NCBI RefSeq assembly: GCF_947387515.1
Contig: NZ_CANDOB010000001.1
Span: 1,364,001-1,428,000, forward strand
Source of the DNA: Alkalihalobacillus sp. CinArs1
GTDB lineage: Bacteria; Bacillota; Bacilli; Bacillales; Guptibacillaceae
Direction: 5' to 3'
DNA: 64,000 nucleotides
Below are positions 51,991 to 61,415 of this stretch, piece by piece. Each line of letters begins with the position of its first letter. Position 1 is the stretch's first letter. The notes under the pieces were generated by a model. It was not told where the DNA came from. It saw nothing but the letters and a program-made list of their open reading frames with translations, and made no database searches. Both the position numbers and the translations under genes were made by a program.

Positions 51991-53854
51991 ATACTGCTTC
52001 TTCACGTATGCTCTGTAACCTTTCGAGAAGGTTATTTTCTAAAATTTCATCTGACATTTCGATGTGCTTTTTGATCTGCTCGTATCCCTCACGACACTTT
52101 TCAACGTCTACTACTTTTCCACTTTCTGTTCTCGTACACGTCCCCTTTGTAAACTCTCCTGTTGGGGACATATCGAATGAATAAGTTTCCCCAAAGAAAG
52201 TGTACGTTGGAAATCCATGTCGAAATCCGACGAAACCTTTTTCTTTTGTAGTAAGGTCTTGTCCAACGTGGTAGATCGCGTTCTCTAGGCCTAGTAAGCT
52301 TGTAATCGTCGGCTTAACATCGACCATGCCACCGATCACGTCATTCACTTCGCCTTCTTCTTGACCTGGATAGTGGATCACGAGTGGAACGTTATACATT
52401 TCTTTCCGATCGAACGTCACTCCGAGGAGTTCATCTAATTCTTGTTTCTTTTCAGGTAGAAGACCATAGTGATCGCCGTAGAAAACGAATAACGTATCTT
52501 CCCAGAGACCTCTTTCCTTCAAGTCCTCGATAAATACACCTAGTGTTTCATCTGCATACTTTGAGCTTTGAAGATAGTCTCCAACCGCTGTATCGTTGAA
52601 CCGCTCTGGTAAGTCGAGGTACTTCTTCTCATCAGGTAATTTAAAAGGTCGATGCTGCGAAAGGGTGATGAAGAAATTATAAAATGGACCGCGCTCCGCT
52701 TTTTGTTCATAAATGTCAGCTAACTGAGCGTACATACTTTCATCCGAAACACCCATCCCTAACTGGTCACTAGCGTCGATACTCTCTGAGATCGCACTAT
52801 AAAATTCATCGAACCCTTGCGCAGGATATGCTGCCTTCCGATTCCAAAATTCAGGATCATTTCCGTGAGCTACGCTCGTTTGATAGCCCTCTTCACCAAG
52901 GATGATTGGCAATGAGCGAAAAACGCCCTCTTCATAACCAATGTATCCACTCTCACGCTCCGAAGGAAACAGGGAGTTATTCACGATGAACTCCGCATCT
53001 GACGTATTTCCTCTCCCAATCTGGGTGTAGAATTGATTGTAATAAAAGCTTTTTTCAATAAGATCATTTATATTCGGGGTGATTTCCACTCCGTCCACTT
53101 CTAAGCCAATGACGAATTCATTCAGAGATTCACCTTGAACAACAACGAGGTTTTTACCTTCTGCGACACCAAAGTAAGGGGATTCTTTTCCTTTATGCTT
53201 AGTAAAGTACTCGTTGATCTCTTCAAGCTCTTCCGTTGAATAGCCTTGTCCCATCGCAGGTGCGACCTTATTTTCATTAAAATAGATCGTGCTTGCGTGT
53301 AAGTGCGCTGGCAAGATTCCTGCCTTCGCCACTTTATATTGATCGCTGTACTGCGCATCGATCGAGAAAATGGACAACAGCGTTAATGTGATGATTCCAA
53401 CCGCTAGAAAACTTGTTCCGATAAATCGACTCTGCACCGCACTTCTTTTGAGCGTCATCATAATCAACAAAGGAATCAATACGATGATGTCTACTATGTA
53501 AAGAAGGTCGCTTCGTTCGATCAGGGTAACGATCGAATCGCCCACTTCTGCAGTCTGACCCGCTTGATTCAGTAGTTCTAGCGACAATAGACTAGAATAG
53601 TACCGTTCGTAAAGCACGTCTCCGTATAGTAAGAACGAGACGAGCAGATAAAGAGAGAATGCTAGAATTGCGTACCGCACCTTGCCAGACATCACTTGGA
53701 AGCTTATTAATACAAACGTTAGGCCGAGTGCTCCGAGAAAAATAAGGCCAAGGTGTGCTTCACCTATAATTTGATGGGAGAAGTAGGTGTTTTTAAACGT
53801 CCATCCTCCGAGAAGAATAAGTGACCAAAGAATGATAGGTATGTATTTTGTCAT
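51989..53854 (-). CDS. LTA synthase family protein (glycerol phosphate transferase-like, sulfatase fold)
   Basis: A 621-residue membrane enzyme. ATG at 53854 follows AAAGGAATTTTCTC. About five N-terminal membrane helices (4-185) are followed by an extracellular alkaline phosphatase/sulfatase domain. The catalytic Thr lies in IGRGNTSDAEFIVNNSLFPS, metal ligands in VVQGESLNEFV (Glu) and VFYGDHYGLLPEK (Asp-His), and TSVAHGNDPEFWNRKAAYPA is typical. It should polymerise or transfer glycerol phosphate on the outer membrane face. Its place among CWB2 genes is notable, since CWB2 modules bind anionic polymers. Confidence 0.9.
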   Translation of the reverse strand: MTKYIPIILWSLILLGGWTFKNTYFSHQIIGEAHLGLIFLGALGLTFVLISFQVMSGKVRYAILAFSLYLLVSFLLYGDVLYERYYSSLLSLELLNQAGQTAEVGDSIVTLIERSDLLYIVDIIVLIPLLIMMTLKRSAVQSRFIGTSFLAVGIITLTLLSIFSIDAQYSDQYKVAKAGILPAHLHASTIYFNENKVAPAMGQGYSTEELEEINEYFTKHKGKESPYFGVAEGKNLVVVQGESLNEFVIGLEVDGVEITPNINDLIEKSFYYNQFYTQIGRGNTSDAEFIVNNSLFPSERESGYIGYEEGVFRSLPIILGEEGYQTSVAHGNDPEFWNRKAAYPAQGFDEFYSAISESIDASDQLGMGVSDESMYAQLADIYEQKAERGPFYNFFITLSQHRPFKLPDEKKYLDLPERFNDTAVGDYLQSSKYADETLGVFIEDLKERGLWEDTLFVFYGDHYGLLPEKKQELDELLGVTFDRKEMYNVPLVIHYPGQEEGEVNDVIGGMVDVKPTITSLLGLENAIYHVGQDLTTKEKGFVGFRHGFPTYTFFGETYSFDMSPTGEFTKGTCTRTESGKVVDVEKCREGYEQIKKHIEMSDEILENNLLERLQSIREEAV

Positions 53855-53935
53855 GAGAAAATTCCTTTTTTTACATAGTTTTACCTCACATTGTAACATA
53901 AAATTTACAATCTATTAACAAACCTGGCCTACTCA

Positions 53936-53970
53936 AAATAAAAAAGACCGATCTACGAATAGATCGGTCT
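53936..53970 (-). terminator. terminator of the NlpC/P60 gene
   Basis: AGACCGATCTA and its exact complement (53945-53955, 53960-53970) pair around CGAA; TTTTTATTTTG follows on the minus strand. Confidence 0.88.
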
Positions 53971-53975
53971 ACCTA

Positions 53976-55841
53976 TCAATGAGCTCTCTTAGCACCGAGG
54001 TACCTCGGTGACCAATAGCTAGAATCCATGCTGCTTATCGTAACACCACTTGAAGAGCCGGCGTGAATGAATTTGTTGTTTCCGATGTAGATGCCACCGT
54101 GGGAAGCACCTGGCTTATAAGTTTCAAAAAACACGATGTCCCCAACGGATGGGCTGCTGACTGGCGTCGTCACATTCCACATCTGTGCCATTGTACGCGG
54201 CAAGGAAACTCCCTGCTTTTTGAAAACATAAACGAGAAAGCCACTGCAGTCAAAACCAGATTGCGGCGTGTTGCCGCCCCACGTATAAGGTACACCAATG
54301 AATTCAGAAGCATCCGCGATCAAGTCCATGACGCTGAATGAACCGGTGTTGGAATCTCCCGTTCCGCCGCCGTCGTAGGATGTTCCCTGCTTGAGCTTCT
54401 CCCAAGTCGATGAATCTACTATTCCATTCGCCGTTAGCTTATTTCGCGATTGGAACGTCTTCACGGCACTCTCCGTAAGCGGTCCGAACGCGCCGTCTAC
54501 ACCGCCTTTATAGTATCCCAGTGCTTTCAGCTTCGATTGAAGTTCAACAACAAGCTCACCTTTTGAACCTACTTTTAAGACATCGTCATTTGAAGTGTCT
54601 TGAACAGGAGGATGAACCGCTGGACCGTTATTACTCAGTGCATCGAGGGTTTCCTTCGTTGCTGTACCTGTCACAGTTAAGCCTTTTGCTCTTTGGAAAT
54701 CTTTTACGGCTTTTTCAGTAATCGGTCCAAAGTAACCAGTTACGCCAACATGAAACGTTCCTGCCGTTTTGAGGTCCTGCTGAAGCTTCGAAACATTGTC
54801 ACCTCTTGAACCTACTTTCATCACTGGTTCAGTTGTCTTTGTTCCGCCGCGAGACTTTAACGCATCAAGGGTCGCATCATCTGCAACGCCCGTTACCTTA
54901 AGGCCTACTACGCTTTGGAACTCTTTCACTGCTTTTTCAGTGATCGAACCAAAGATACCGTCGACATTGTAATTATAATAGCCGCGATCCTTAAGTCCTT
55001 GCTGCAGTGCAGTGACTGCACTGCCCCTTGCACCGATCGTAAGGCCTGTAGCTTTTTCCTCTTTCTTCTCTTGTACCGCTGCACCTGAAAGCTTTTCCTT
55101 TGTCTTACCATCCACGACGCCCGTGCTCGATAAGCCATTCGCACTTTGGAACTGCTTCACAGCTTTCTCAGTAATTGGGCCGAAGATACCGTCAACGGCA
55201 TAGTTGTAGTATCCTTTGTTCTTCAACTGCTGCTGAACGGTTGATACTTCAGCACCTCTAGCACCTACTTTTAGCGTTTGTTCTGCTTCCTGTGTGGGCT
55301 TATTCGTTGTCGTTGAAGCGTTCAATGCATTCTCGGTCGCCTGATCGACGATACCAGTAACGGATAGACCTTTTGCAGATTGAAATTGCTTCACAGCTTT
55401 CTCCGTAATCGGACCAAAGATACCATCGACATTGTAGTTATAATAGCCTTTACTCTTCAACTTAGATTGAACATCGCTTACAGCCTGACCACGTTCTCCA
55501 ACTGTGAGAGTATTTGAAGAAGTAGAAGTTGCTTTCGCACTTCCCTTTAACGCATTTAGCGTTTCCGCATTTGCTGTCCCTGTTACGGATAAACCTTTTG
55601 CTTTTTGAAAGTCGCTAACGGCTTTCTCGGTGATCGGGCCAAAGTATCCTGTTGACGTATGATATGTAAAGTAACCCTTTTCTTTCAAAACGTCCTGCAG
55701 TTCTTTTACATCAGAATTGTTCATTCCGAGCTTTAATTCCTGACTACCAAGGGCTGCTTCTACTTCCCCGGCTTGAACATAAAAAAAACCAGACAAAAGC
55801 GCTGATCCAACTACCGTTTTCTTAAGCGTAGAACCTTGCAT
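53976..55841 (-). CDS. peptidoglycan hydrolase: six PG_binding_1 repeats plus NlpC/P60 domain
   Basis: A 621-residue secreted endopeptidase. The ATG at 55841 follows AAGGGGG with 6-base spacing. Signal peptide (about 1-30), then six peptidoglycan-binding repeats of about 65-80 residues, each with a (V/T)DGIFGPITEKAVK-like core. The NlpC/P60 domain covers about 504-621, with catalytic Cys532 in SGFDCSGFLVYVF, His581 in GASHGGIYIG and His593 in NKFIHAG. It should cut stem peptides (D-Glu-mDAP type bonds in related enzymes). Repeats 2-4 are most alike, pointing to recent expansion. Confidence 0.93.
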   Translation of the reverse strand: MQGSTLKKTVVGSALLSGFFYVQAGEVEAALGSQELKLGMNNSDVKELQDVLKEKGYFTYHTSTGYFGPITEKAVSDFQKAKGLSVTGTANAETLNALKGSAKATSTSSNTLTVGERGQAVSDVQSKLKSKGYYNYNVDGIFGPITEKAVKQFQSAKGLSVTGIVDQATENALNASTTTNKPTQEAEQTLKVGARGAEVSTVQQQLKNKGYYNYAVDGIFGPITEKAVKQFQSANGLSSTGVVDGKTKEKLSGAAVQEKKEEKATGLTIGARGSAVTALQQGLKDRGYYNYNVDGIFGSITEKAVKEFQSVVGLKVTGVADDATLDALKSRGGTKTTEPVMKVGSRGDNVSKLQQDLKTAGTFHVGVTGYFGPITEKAVKDFQRAKGLTVTGTATKETLDALSNNGPAVHPPVQDTSNDDVLKVGSKGELVVELQSKLKALGYYKGGVDGAFGPLTESAVKTFQSRNKLTANGIVDSSTWEKLKQGTSYDGGGTGDSNTGSFSVMDLIADASEFIGVPYTWGGNTPQSGFDCSGFLVYVFKKQGVSLPRTMAQMWNVTTPVSSPSVGDIVFFETYKPGASHGGIYIGNNKFIHAGSSSGVTISSMDSSYWSPRYLGAKRAH

Positions 55842-56017
55842 GTACATCCCCCTTAATGGTTTCACTGCAATGACTAACCGACATATGCTTTTAACAATAT
55901 CGGCTATTATTCGCTAAGTTTGAATAGTAATCCTTTAAATATGTTAAATTTTTCTTTAAAAAAGGGGGTTTTCTTCGAATAGTAGCGAATTTTGGTAGAT
56001 AGTAGTAGGTACAATGA

Positions 56018-56058
56018 CATAAAAAAAGCCACTGTTCTTAAATCGAACAGTGGCTTTT
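56018..56058 (-). terminator. terminator of the M6 protease gene
   Basis: AAAAGCCACTGTTC (56024-56037) and its exact complement (56045-56058) form a 14-bp stem; a T-tract follows on the minus strand. Confidence 0.9.
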
Positions 56059-56060
56059 GG

Positions 56061-59000
56061 TTATTCAGAAAGAAGTTTTTCTACATCCTCATCGATTGCA
56101 CCGCTGCCTCCTAAGATTACGTAGGATTTGGCTTTTCTTTCATTTATAAGCGTCATTATTTCTGCAGGGATTTTATCTTTCATCACAAGGAATTTAGGAG
56201 CTGCATTCTGCGCTGCTGCAACTGAACCTGTAAGTGCATCCGGGAAGTTCATTCCACTCGCATAATAAACAGTGTCGTAGTTTGAATACAATTTTGATAC
56301 GATCGCTGCGTTTGTTGCGAATCGGTTTTTACCAGCATATCTCGTTGGGCTAGGTAGACTTTTTGAAACATTCTCAGAAATGACGCCAGTACCTCCGATC
56401 ACATACGTTTTTGTGACGCCTTTAATAGCATTTTTCGTAACATCTGGCAGTTCCTTTGTCTTCGTTAATAAAATTGGGTAGCCATTTTGTGCAGCAAATG
56501 GCGCAATTGCCAGCGCGTCAGGGAAGTTCATTCCGTAAGCAATAACAGCTCTGTCGTAAAGTCCCATTTTTTCTGCTATTTTAGCTGCAGTTTCAAAGCG
56601 ATCCTTACCACTGATTCGTTCAACTGAAAGACCTAGCTTCTCAAGCTGCGTTCTCACTGAATCAGAAACCGCTCCTGTACCTCCAAGAATAACGGCTTTC
56701 GATGCTTTTAATCGTTTGATTTCGTTAATCGTATCCTCAGATAAGCTCGTTTTACCTGCTAAGAGGATCGGGGCTTGCAGCTTCTTTGCTAGCGGACCTC
56801 CCGCTAAGGCATCAGGAAAATCATAGCCTGTTGCAATGACAACTGTAACCGCAGATTTATATGTGTTTTGACTTATTTGATTGGCAGTCCCAAATCGATC
56901 TTGTCCTTTAATTCTTACTACACTCTCCAGTGGTGTTTTCACAGTAACGAAAGGACCATTCATCGAGCTGTTTCCTTTTGGATCTACAGCTTCCACCTTA
57001 AATGTATAGGATTTGTTCGGTGTTAGGTTAGAGACCTGTGCAGTGGTTACGTCACCACTTACCGTCTTCATTATTTGATTTCCTACATAGATATGATAGC
57101 TAGCTATCCCAGACTCATCCGTTGCTGGTGACCAAGATAGCTCCACTGAGTCAGAATTGATCTTCGTAGCTGATACACTAGCGTTTGCTGGCCATTCTGG
57201 TTTCTTTTTGTCTGGCTCTTCTAGCGTTTTTGCAGTGACAGATGGGCCGTTCGTCGTTGTATTCGTTTCTGGGTCTGCTGCTTGAACCGTGAATGTATAA
57301 GAAGTGTTTGCATTAAGATTTGTTACGGTTGTATTTGTTACATCGCCATTTAACGTTTTAATCAACTTAGCTCCCTGGAAAATGTAATAATGAGCAATTC
57401 CGGATTCATCGGTCGCTGGTGTCCAAGTAAGTTTTAAGGTATTCGTTTCGACCTCCGATGCTTTTAAACTTGCATTGGCAGGCCATTCTGGTTTCTTTGT
57501 ATCTGACTCTGTACCAGTTTTTACTGTTAGTGATGGTCCATTTAGTGATTTATTTCCTTGAGCATCAGCCGCTTCAACCCTAAACGTATAGGACGTGTTT
57601 GGTGTAAGAGCATCTATTACTGTGCTTCTCACATCTCCATTCACCGTCTTGACTAGTGTATTTCCTTCATAAATATGATAGTTTGAGACCCCTTTGTTAT
57701 CTGAAGCTGCTGACCAGGATAGTTTTACAGAGTCCGTTCCAACTTCTGTAGCGTTAAGAGTTGAACCTGCTGGCCACACTGGCTCATCTATATCGATTCC
57801 ATCTCCAAGATCAATCGATACGCCCATTACGTCCTGGCTGTAATCATTAACCTGAATGGCTACCTTTGTAGACGTTCCATTGTATAGCTTGCTATTAGGG
57901 GTTGTTATTGTGTTAAATAGCGCTTCGTTCCCTTTACGATAGTAATGGTTGAAGTCGACATACCACCTATACGTATCTAGATCACTACCATACTTCTCAT
58001 TTGCTTCTTCAAGATCTACTAGCTTGTGAAACTCATTATCGTTTTGCTCCCACGACCGATCCTCATCGATGTGCCAGATCGCGACTCCACCCGACACCGT
58101 TACGTTCTCAAGACCTCTATCGTACCCTGTATACTGACGATTTTCGATTAAAAAATACTCAGAAGGATCTATCGTATTTATTCTAATAACGTTATAGCTG
58201 CCATCTTTATTAGAATTCATTTTCGTTTTTGTAGAGGCGGAAATCACATTAGGCACAACATAGCCAAGCTGTTGCTTTGACCATGCATCCATATGAGTCG
58301 GCGTTTGACCAGGGTACTCACCATTCTGATATGCCCAAGACCCTGAAGCCATGAGGCTATGGACTCCGATTCCAAGAGATGAACCGTCACGGTCATAGAG
58401 ATCCGGCAAACCTAAGTCGTGTCCAAGCTCATGCGCAATAATTCCAATCGTCGCCATATGGTCATCGTGCTTTTCTCCAAACTGTGTGTAACCTCCACCG
58501 TTGTAGATGGAACCAACTGTTACACCGTCCAGCATAGGAGCTTCAGAAAACAGTCCCCACTTGTGACCCCATACACGAGGAGACGGGTCACCATAACTTC
58601 CTTCCCCACCTGCCACAATTGTCACGACATGCAGCTCGTCCACACTGATGTAACCATCATTATTTTTGTCATATTGACTATAATTCACGCTACTATCTGA
58701 AGCTTTTAGAGCATCAGCAACAATCTTTCTGTAGAGATCTCCTTCATTCCATCTATCTACAGGATCGGGGTGGTTATAGTTTAATGAAACAGATGCCACA
58801 CCATTGTTCGATCCGCTAGTTTCTTGAGCTGGAATGAATTGAAACTTCCCATCAGATATTTCATTGTAGTATGTGTTTAACGAATTAACTGTTTTACTAA
58901 AGATTTGGGTGTTCCACTGTGACTCAGAGTATTGTGCCTTTGTATCCGTAAAATTGATGAGAAGGACTAATAGGTTATGTGAGGAAGAGCTTTCAACTGA

Positions 59001-59387
59001 TTGGAGCGTTATGTTATTCGATTCCGGACTTTTGGATGGAGATTCAAACTTGTTTTTAGATGGGAGATCAACCATATCCTTCTTGTCTGATGCGTTTGAA
59101 GGAACCGAATCGATGCCCACTTTTGAGGAGGTAATGGTAACGTTAGCGTCCTTAATTGTTGAGTAATACCAATACTTATCTTTGCCCTGTACAATGACAT
59201 AGCCGTTCTTTGTTTCCATCCAGTGCTTGAACTCATCACCAACTGCCTTAGCTAGAAATGTTGTTCCATCAGGTTGTTTCATCGTTCTAAACATATCGTT
59301 AGCAGGAGCAGCAAGGGCATTACCGTTCAACATAAAGAACATGAAAGCAGAAAAAAGTAGGATAGCCATCACTTTAGCAGGTTTCAA
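56061..59387 (-). CDS. M6-family metalloprotease with three Fn3 domains and three CWB2 repeats
   Basis: A 1108-residue secreted, wall-bound protease. Signal peptide (1-27); propeptide-like region; M6 (immune inhibitor A-like) catalytic domain with zinc site AHELGHDLGLPDLYD (HExxH at about 319-323). An EF-hand-like loop DKNNDGYISVDEL sits at about 240-252. Three fibronectin type III domains follow (about 545-810), each opening with a WPA(G/N) motif, then three CWB2 repeats starting VVRIKGQDRFGTANQISQNT. It may cut host, prey or self surface proteins. The Fn3 repeats are a likely spacer. Confidence 0.92.
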   Translation of the reverse strand: MKPAKVMAILLFSAFMFFMLNGNALAAPANDMFRTMKQPDGTTFLAKAVGDEFKHWMETKNGYVIVQGKDKYWYYSTIKDANVTITSSKVGIDSVPSNASDKKDMVDLPSKNKFESPSKSPESNNITLQSVESSSSHNLLVLLINFTDTKAQYSESQWNTQIFSKTVNSLNTYYNEISDGKFQFIPAQETSGSNNGVASVSLNYNHPDPVDRWNEGDLYRKIVADALKASDSSVNYSQYDKNNDGYISVDELHVVTIVAGGEGSYGDPSPRVWGHKWGLFSEAPMLDGVTVGSIYNGGGYTQFGEKHDDHMATIGIIAHELGHDLGLPDLYDRDGSSLGIGVHSLMASGSWAYQNGEYPGQTPTHMDAWSKQQLGYVVPNVISASTKTKMNSNKDGSYNVIRINTIDPSEYFLIENRQYTGYDRGLENVTVSGGVAIWHIDEDRSWEQNDNEFHKLVDLEEANEKYGSDLDTYRWYVDFNHYYRKGNEALFNTITTPNSKLYNGTSTKVAIQVNDYSQDVMGVSIDLGDGIDIDEPVWPAGSTLNATEVGTDSVKLSWSAASDNKGVSNYHIYEGNTLVKTVNGDVRSTVIDALTPNTSYTFRVEAADAQGNKSLNGPSLTVKTGTESDTKKPEWPANASLKASEVETNTLKLTWTPATDESGIAHYYIFQGAKLIKTLNGDVTNTTVTNLNANTSYTFTVQAADPETNTTTNGPSVTAKTLEEPDKKKPEWPANASVSATKINSDSVELSWSPATDESGIASYHIYVGNQIMKTVSGDVTTAQVSNLTPNKSYTFKVEAVDPKGNSSMNGPFVTVKTPLESVVRIKGQDRFGTANQISQNTYKSAVTVVIATGYDFPDALAGGPLAKKLQAPILLAGKTSLSEDTINEIKRLKASKAVILGGTGAVSDSVRTQLEKLGLSVERISGKDRFETAAKIAEKMGLYDRAVIAYGMNFPDALAIAPFAAQNGYPILLTKTKELPDVTKNAIKGVTKTYVIGGTGVISENVSKSLPSPTRYAGKNRFATNAAIVSKLYSNYDTVYYASGMNFPDALTGSVAAAQNAAPKFLVMKDKIPAEIMTLINERKAKSYVILGGSGAIDEDVEKLLSE

Positions 59388-59471
59388 TTCATTTCCTCCT
59401 CAACTATGTATCTCCTATAATATCTATGATAATAGCATGATAGTAAGAGTTAAGATATCTTTTTCGTTTTA

Positions 59472-59509
59472 CAAAAAATGAGAGATGCCAGTAAAATCCG
59501 ACATCTCTC
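59472..59509 (-). terminator. terminator of the transglycosylase-CWB2 gene
   Basis: GAGAGATG (59480-59487) pairs with CATCTCTC (59502-59509); TTTTTTG follows on the minus strand. Confidence 0.8.
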
Positions 59510-59524
59510 GTTCGTTTTGAAGAA

Positions 59525-61324
59525 CTACTTGTTTATGATGATTTTTGTTAAATCACGTTCAACATCAATCACATCGTTACCGCCTAGGAGTCCAAAGCGA
59601 TCGTAAGAAGAGTTCTCAAGGAGAGACTTTGTCACATCCTGTAGAGTGTTTGGTGTGGAAAGAATCAACGGAGCGTTGTTTTTCGCTGCGAGCACTGCTC
59701 CTGTTAGAGCATCAGGGAAACTTTTACCTGTTGCTACATACGCTTGCTCATTTCCAAGCGGAAGGTTTTTCAGAATATCAACGTTCGTTTTATAGCGATC
59801 CTTACCTGCATAGCGGTCGTAATTTGAAATACCCGCCAATGCTTTTTCGCTTATAACCCCGTTACTTCCTACTACGATCACGTTGTCATAGTTTTTGATT
59901 GCTTTTGCAGTAGCTTCTGGTAGTTTATCCTTTAGAGCTAGGTAGATCGGATAGCCGTTTTTTGCTGCATATGGAGCGATGGAGAGAGCATCCGGGAAGT
60001 TTAGACCGTATGCGAGAATCGCCGTGTTACTACTCGGTAGGTTCTCTGAAATGATCGCTGCTGTTTCAAAACGATCAGATCCACCGTAACGGTCTACTTT
60101 GATCCCCATACTTTCGATTGCCGTCTTCACATCGTTCGTGATTGCACCTGCACTACCAAGTAGGATGACATTGTTAGGATTTAAACGCTCTAACTCTGCT
60201 TTCGTTGATGCTGTTAGCTTATTATCTTGTGTTAGCAGCATCGGTGCATTTAGTTGGTGTGCAAGAGGCGTTCCTGCAAGGGCATCTGGATAATCCCCAC
60301 CTCTAGCAATAACTACTGTATCCGCGCCGTTCGGCCACCCATCTTGCGCAATCGCTGCTGCTGTTTTGTATCGATCAGGACCCGATAAGCGTTGTCCAAG
60401 TTGAAGAAGATCACCTGAAGCAATGTATGCTTCATTACCATTTTCAAGTTCAACTTTATACCAAACGTAGTGTTTGAATACCATGCTCGCATCGCTTACA
60501 CCGTATTTAGGCGATTGGTCATAAACACGATTGCTTGAAAGCGTCACTGGCTCTCGTTCTGTAGTGGATGCAAGGCTCTTGGCTTTTGAAGACGGCGCGT
60601 CTCTGAAGTTAGCGCCCTTTGCTGTGATGACAATATCTTGATTTTTGTAGTTCTGAGCTGTTTTATGAAGAACTTCCTCTGGCAGTTCATAATGGAACGT
60701 TTCAAAGTAAAGCTGATTTTTTTCTCCATAGCTAAAATCATCGAGTTCAAACGTAAATGGAATCGGTTGGACGTTCCCAGCTATGCTAAATTGTTCAATA
60801 GATTGATAGACTTTTTCTTGATAAGCATCAAGGTTACGATCGCCAGAACCATCACTTTTGATAATCGGGCTATTTTTTTGAACGACACTATTATACGCGA
60901 GAACAGCGAAATACCAGCTTTCAAGTACATCACGATCGTTATCGTTCACGGTAGGAAGCTTCCCGCTCTTCCCTTCAAACTTGTCGTTCAGAATTTTCAA
61001 GCCCTCTTGAATGTTATAACGGGTGTTGCTCTTAAGCTTCTCCTTTTCTGCATCTGATGCATTTGGCTTATACACCTGCATAACGCCAAGCGCTCCTACA
61101 CTCGAAACCTTTTCCTGGTTCCAGCCGCTTTCTTCATATGCGATCGCCTTCGCTACTTCAGGTGGAATATCCATTTTAATCGCTTCTTCAGTAAGAATTT
61201 GTCCAATTTCTTCGTATGTAAGATCTTCAGCTGCTTGAACGTCCTTGCCCCCTAGCTGCAAACTACCAAAACTACTAACTACAAGTAACGCAATAACCAT
61301 AGAAATAAAAAACTTTTTCAACAC
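59525..61324 (-). CDS. lytic transglycosylase-like (SLT) protein with SH3-like domain and three CWB2 repeats
   Basis: About 599 residues, starting at GTG 61324 (or TTG 61321) behind GGGGAAGGGGAG. Signal peptide (about 1-30), then an SLT-like domain: AIAYEESGWNQEKVSSVGAL with the catalytic Glu in YEES, followed by GVMQVYKPNA and the late VLAYNSV. An SH3-like region (ANFRDAPSSKAKSLAS to NEAYIASGDLLQLG) precedes three CWB2 repeats starting RLSGPDRYKTAAAIAQDGWP. It should cleave glycan strands while bound to the wall. Confidence 0.88.
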   Translation of the reverse strand: MLKKFFISMVIALLVVSSFGSLQLGGKDVQAAEDLTYEEIGQILTEEAIKMDIPPEVAKAIAYEESGWNQEKVSSVGALGVMQVYKPNASDAEKEKLKSNTRYNIQEGLKILNDKFEGKSGKLPTVNDNDRDVLESWYFAVLAYNSVVQKNSPIIKSDGSGDRNLDAYQEKVYQSIEQFSIAGNVQPIPFTFELDDFSYGEKNQLYFETFHYELPEEVLHKTAQNYKNQDIVITAKGANFRDAPSSKAKSLASTTEREPVTLSSNRVYDQSPKYGVSDASMVFKHYVWYKVELENGNEAYIASGDLLQLGQRLSGPDRYKTAAAIAQDGWPNGADTVVIARGGDYPDALAGTPLAHQLNAPMLLTQDNKLTASTKAELERLNPNNVILLGSAGAITNDVKTAIESMGIKVDRYGGSDRFETAAIISENLPSSNTAILAYGLNFPDALSIAPYAAKNGYPIYLALKDKLPEATAKAIKNYDNVIVVGSNGVISEKALAGISNYDRYAGKDRYKTNVDILKNLPLGNEQAYVATGKSFPDALTGAVLAAKNNAPLILSTPNTLQDVTKSLLENSSYDRFGLLGGNDVIDVERDLTKIIINK

Positions 61325-61365
61325 ATTCTCCCCTTCCCCTTTTACCAACTTTTTCTAGTGTAACA

Positions 61366-61407
61366 TGAAAAAGGGTCAGATGGGGGACGATCCCCTACCT
61401 GACCCTC
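61366..61407 (-). terminator. terminator of the SGNH-CWB2 gene, ACCTGACCC family
   Basis: GGGTCAG (61373-61379) and CTGACCC (61399-61405), with an inner GGGGA/TCCCC pair, form a long hairpin; TTTTTC follows on the minus strand. Confidence 0.82.
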
Positions 61408-61415
61408 TTATACCA

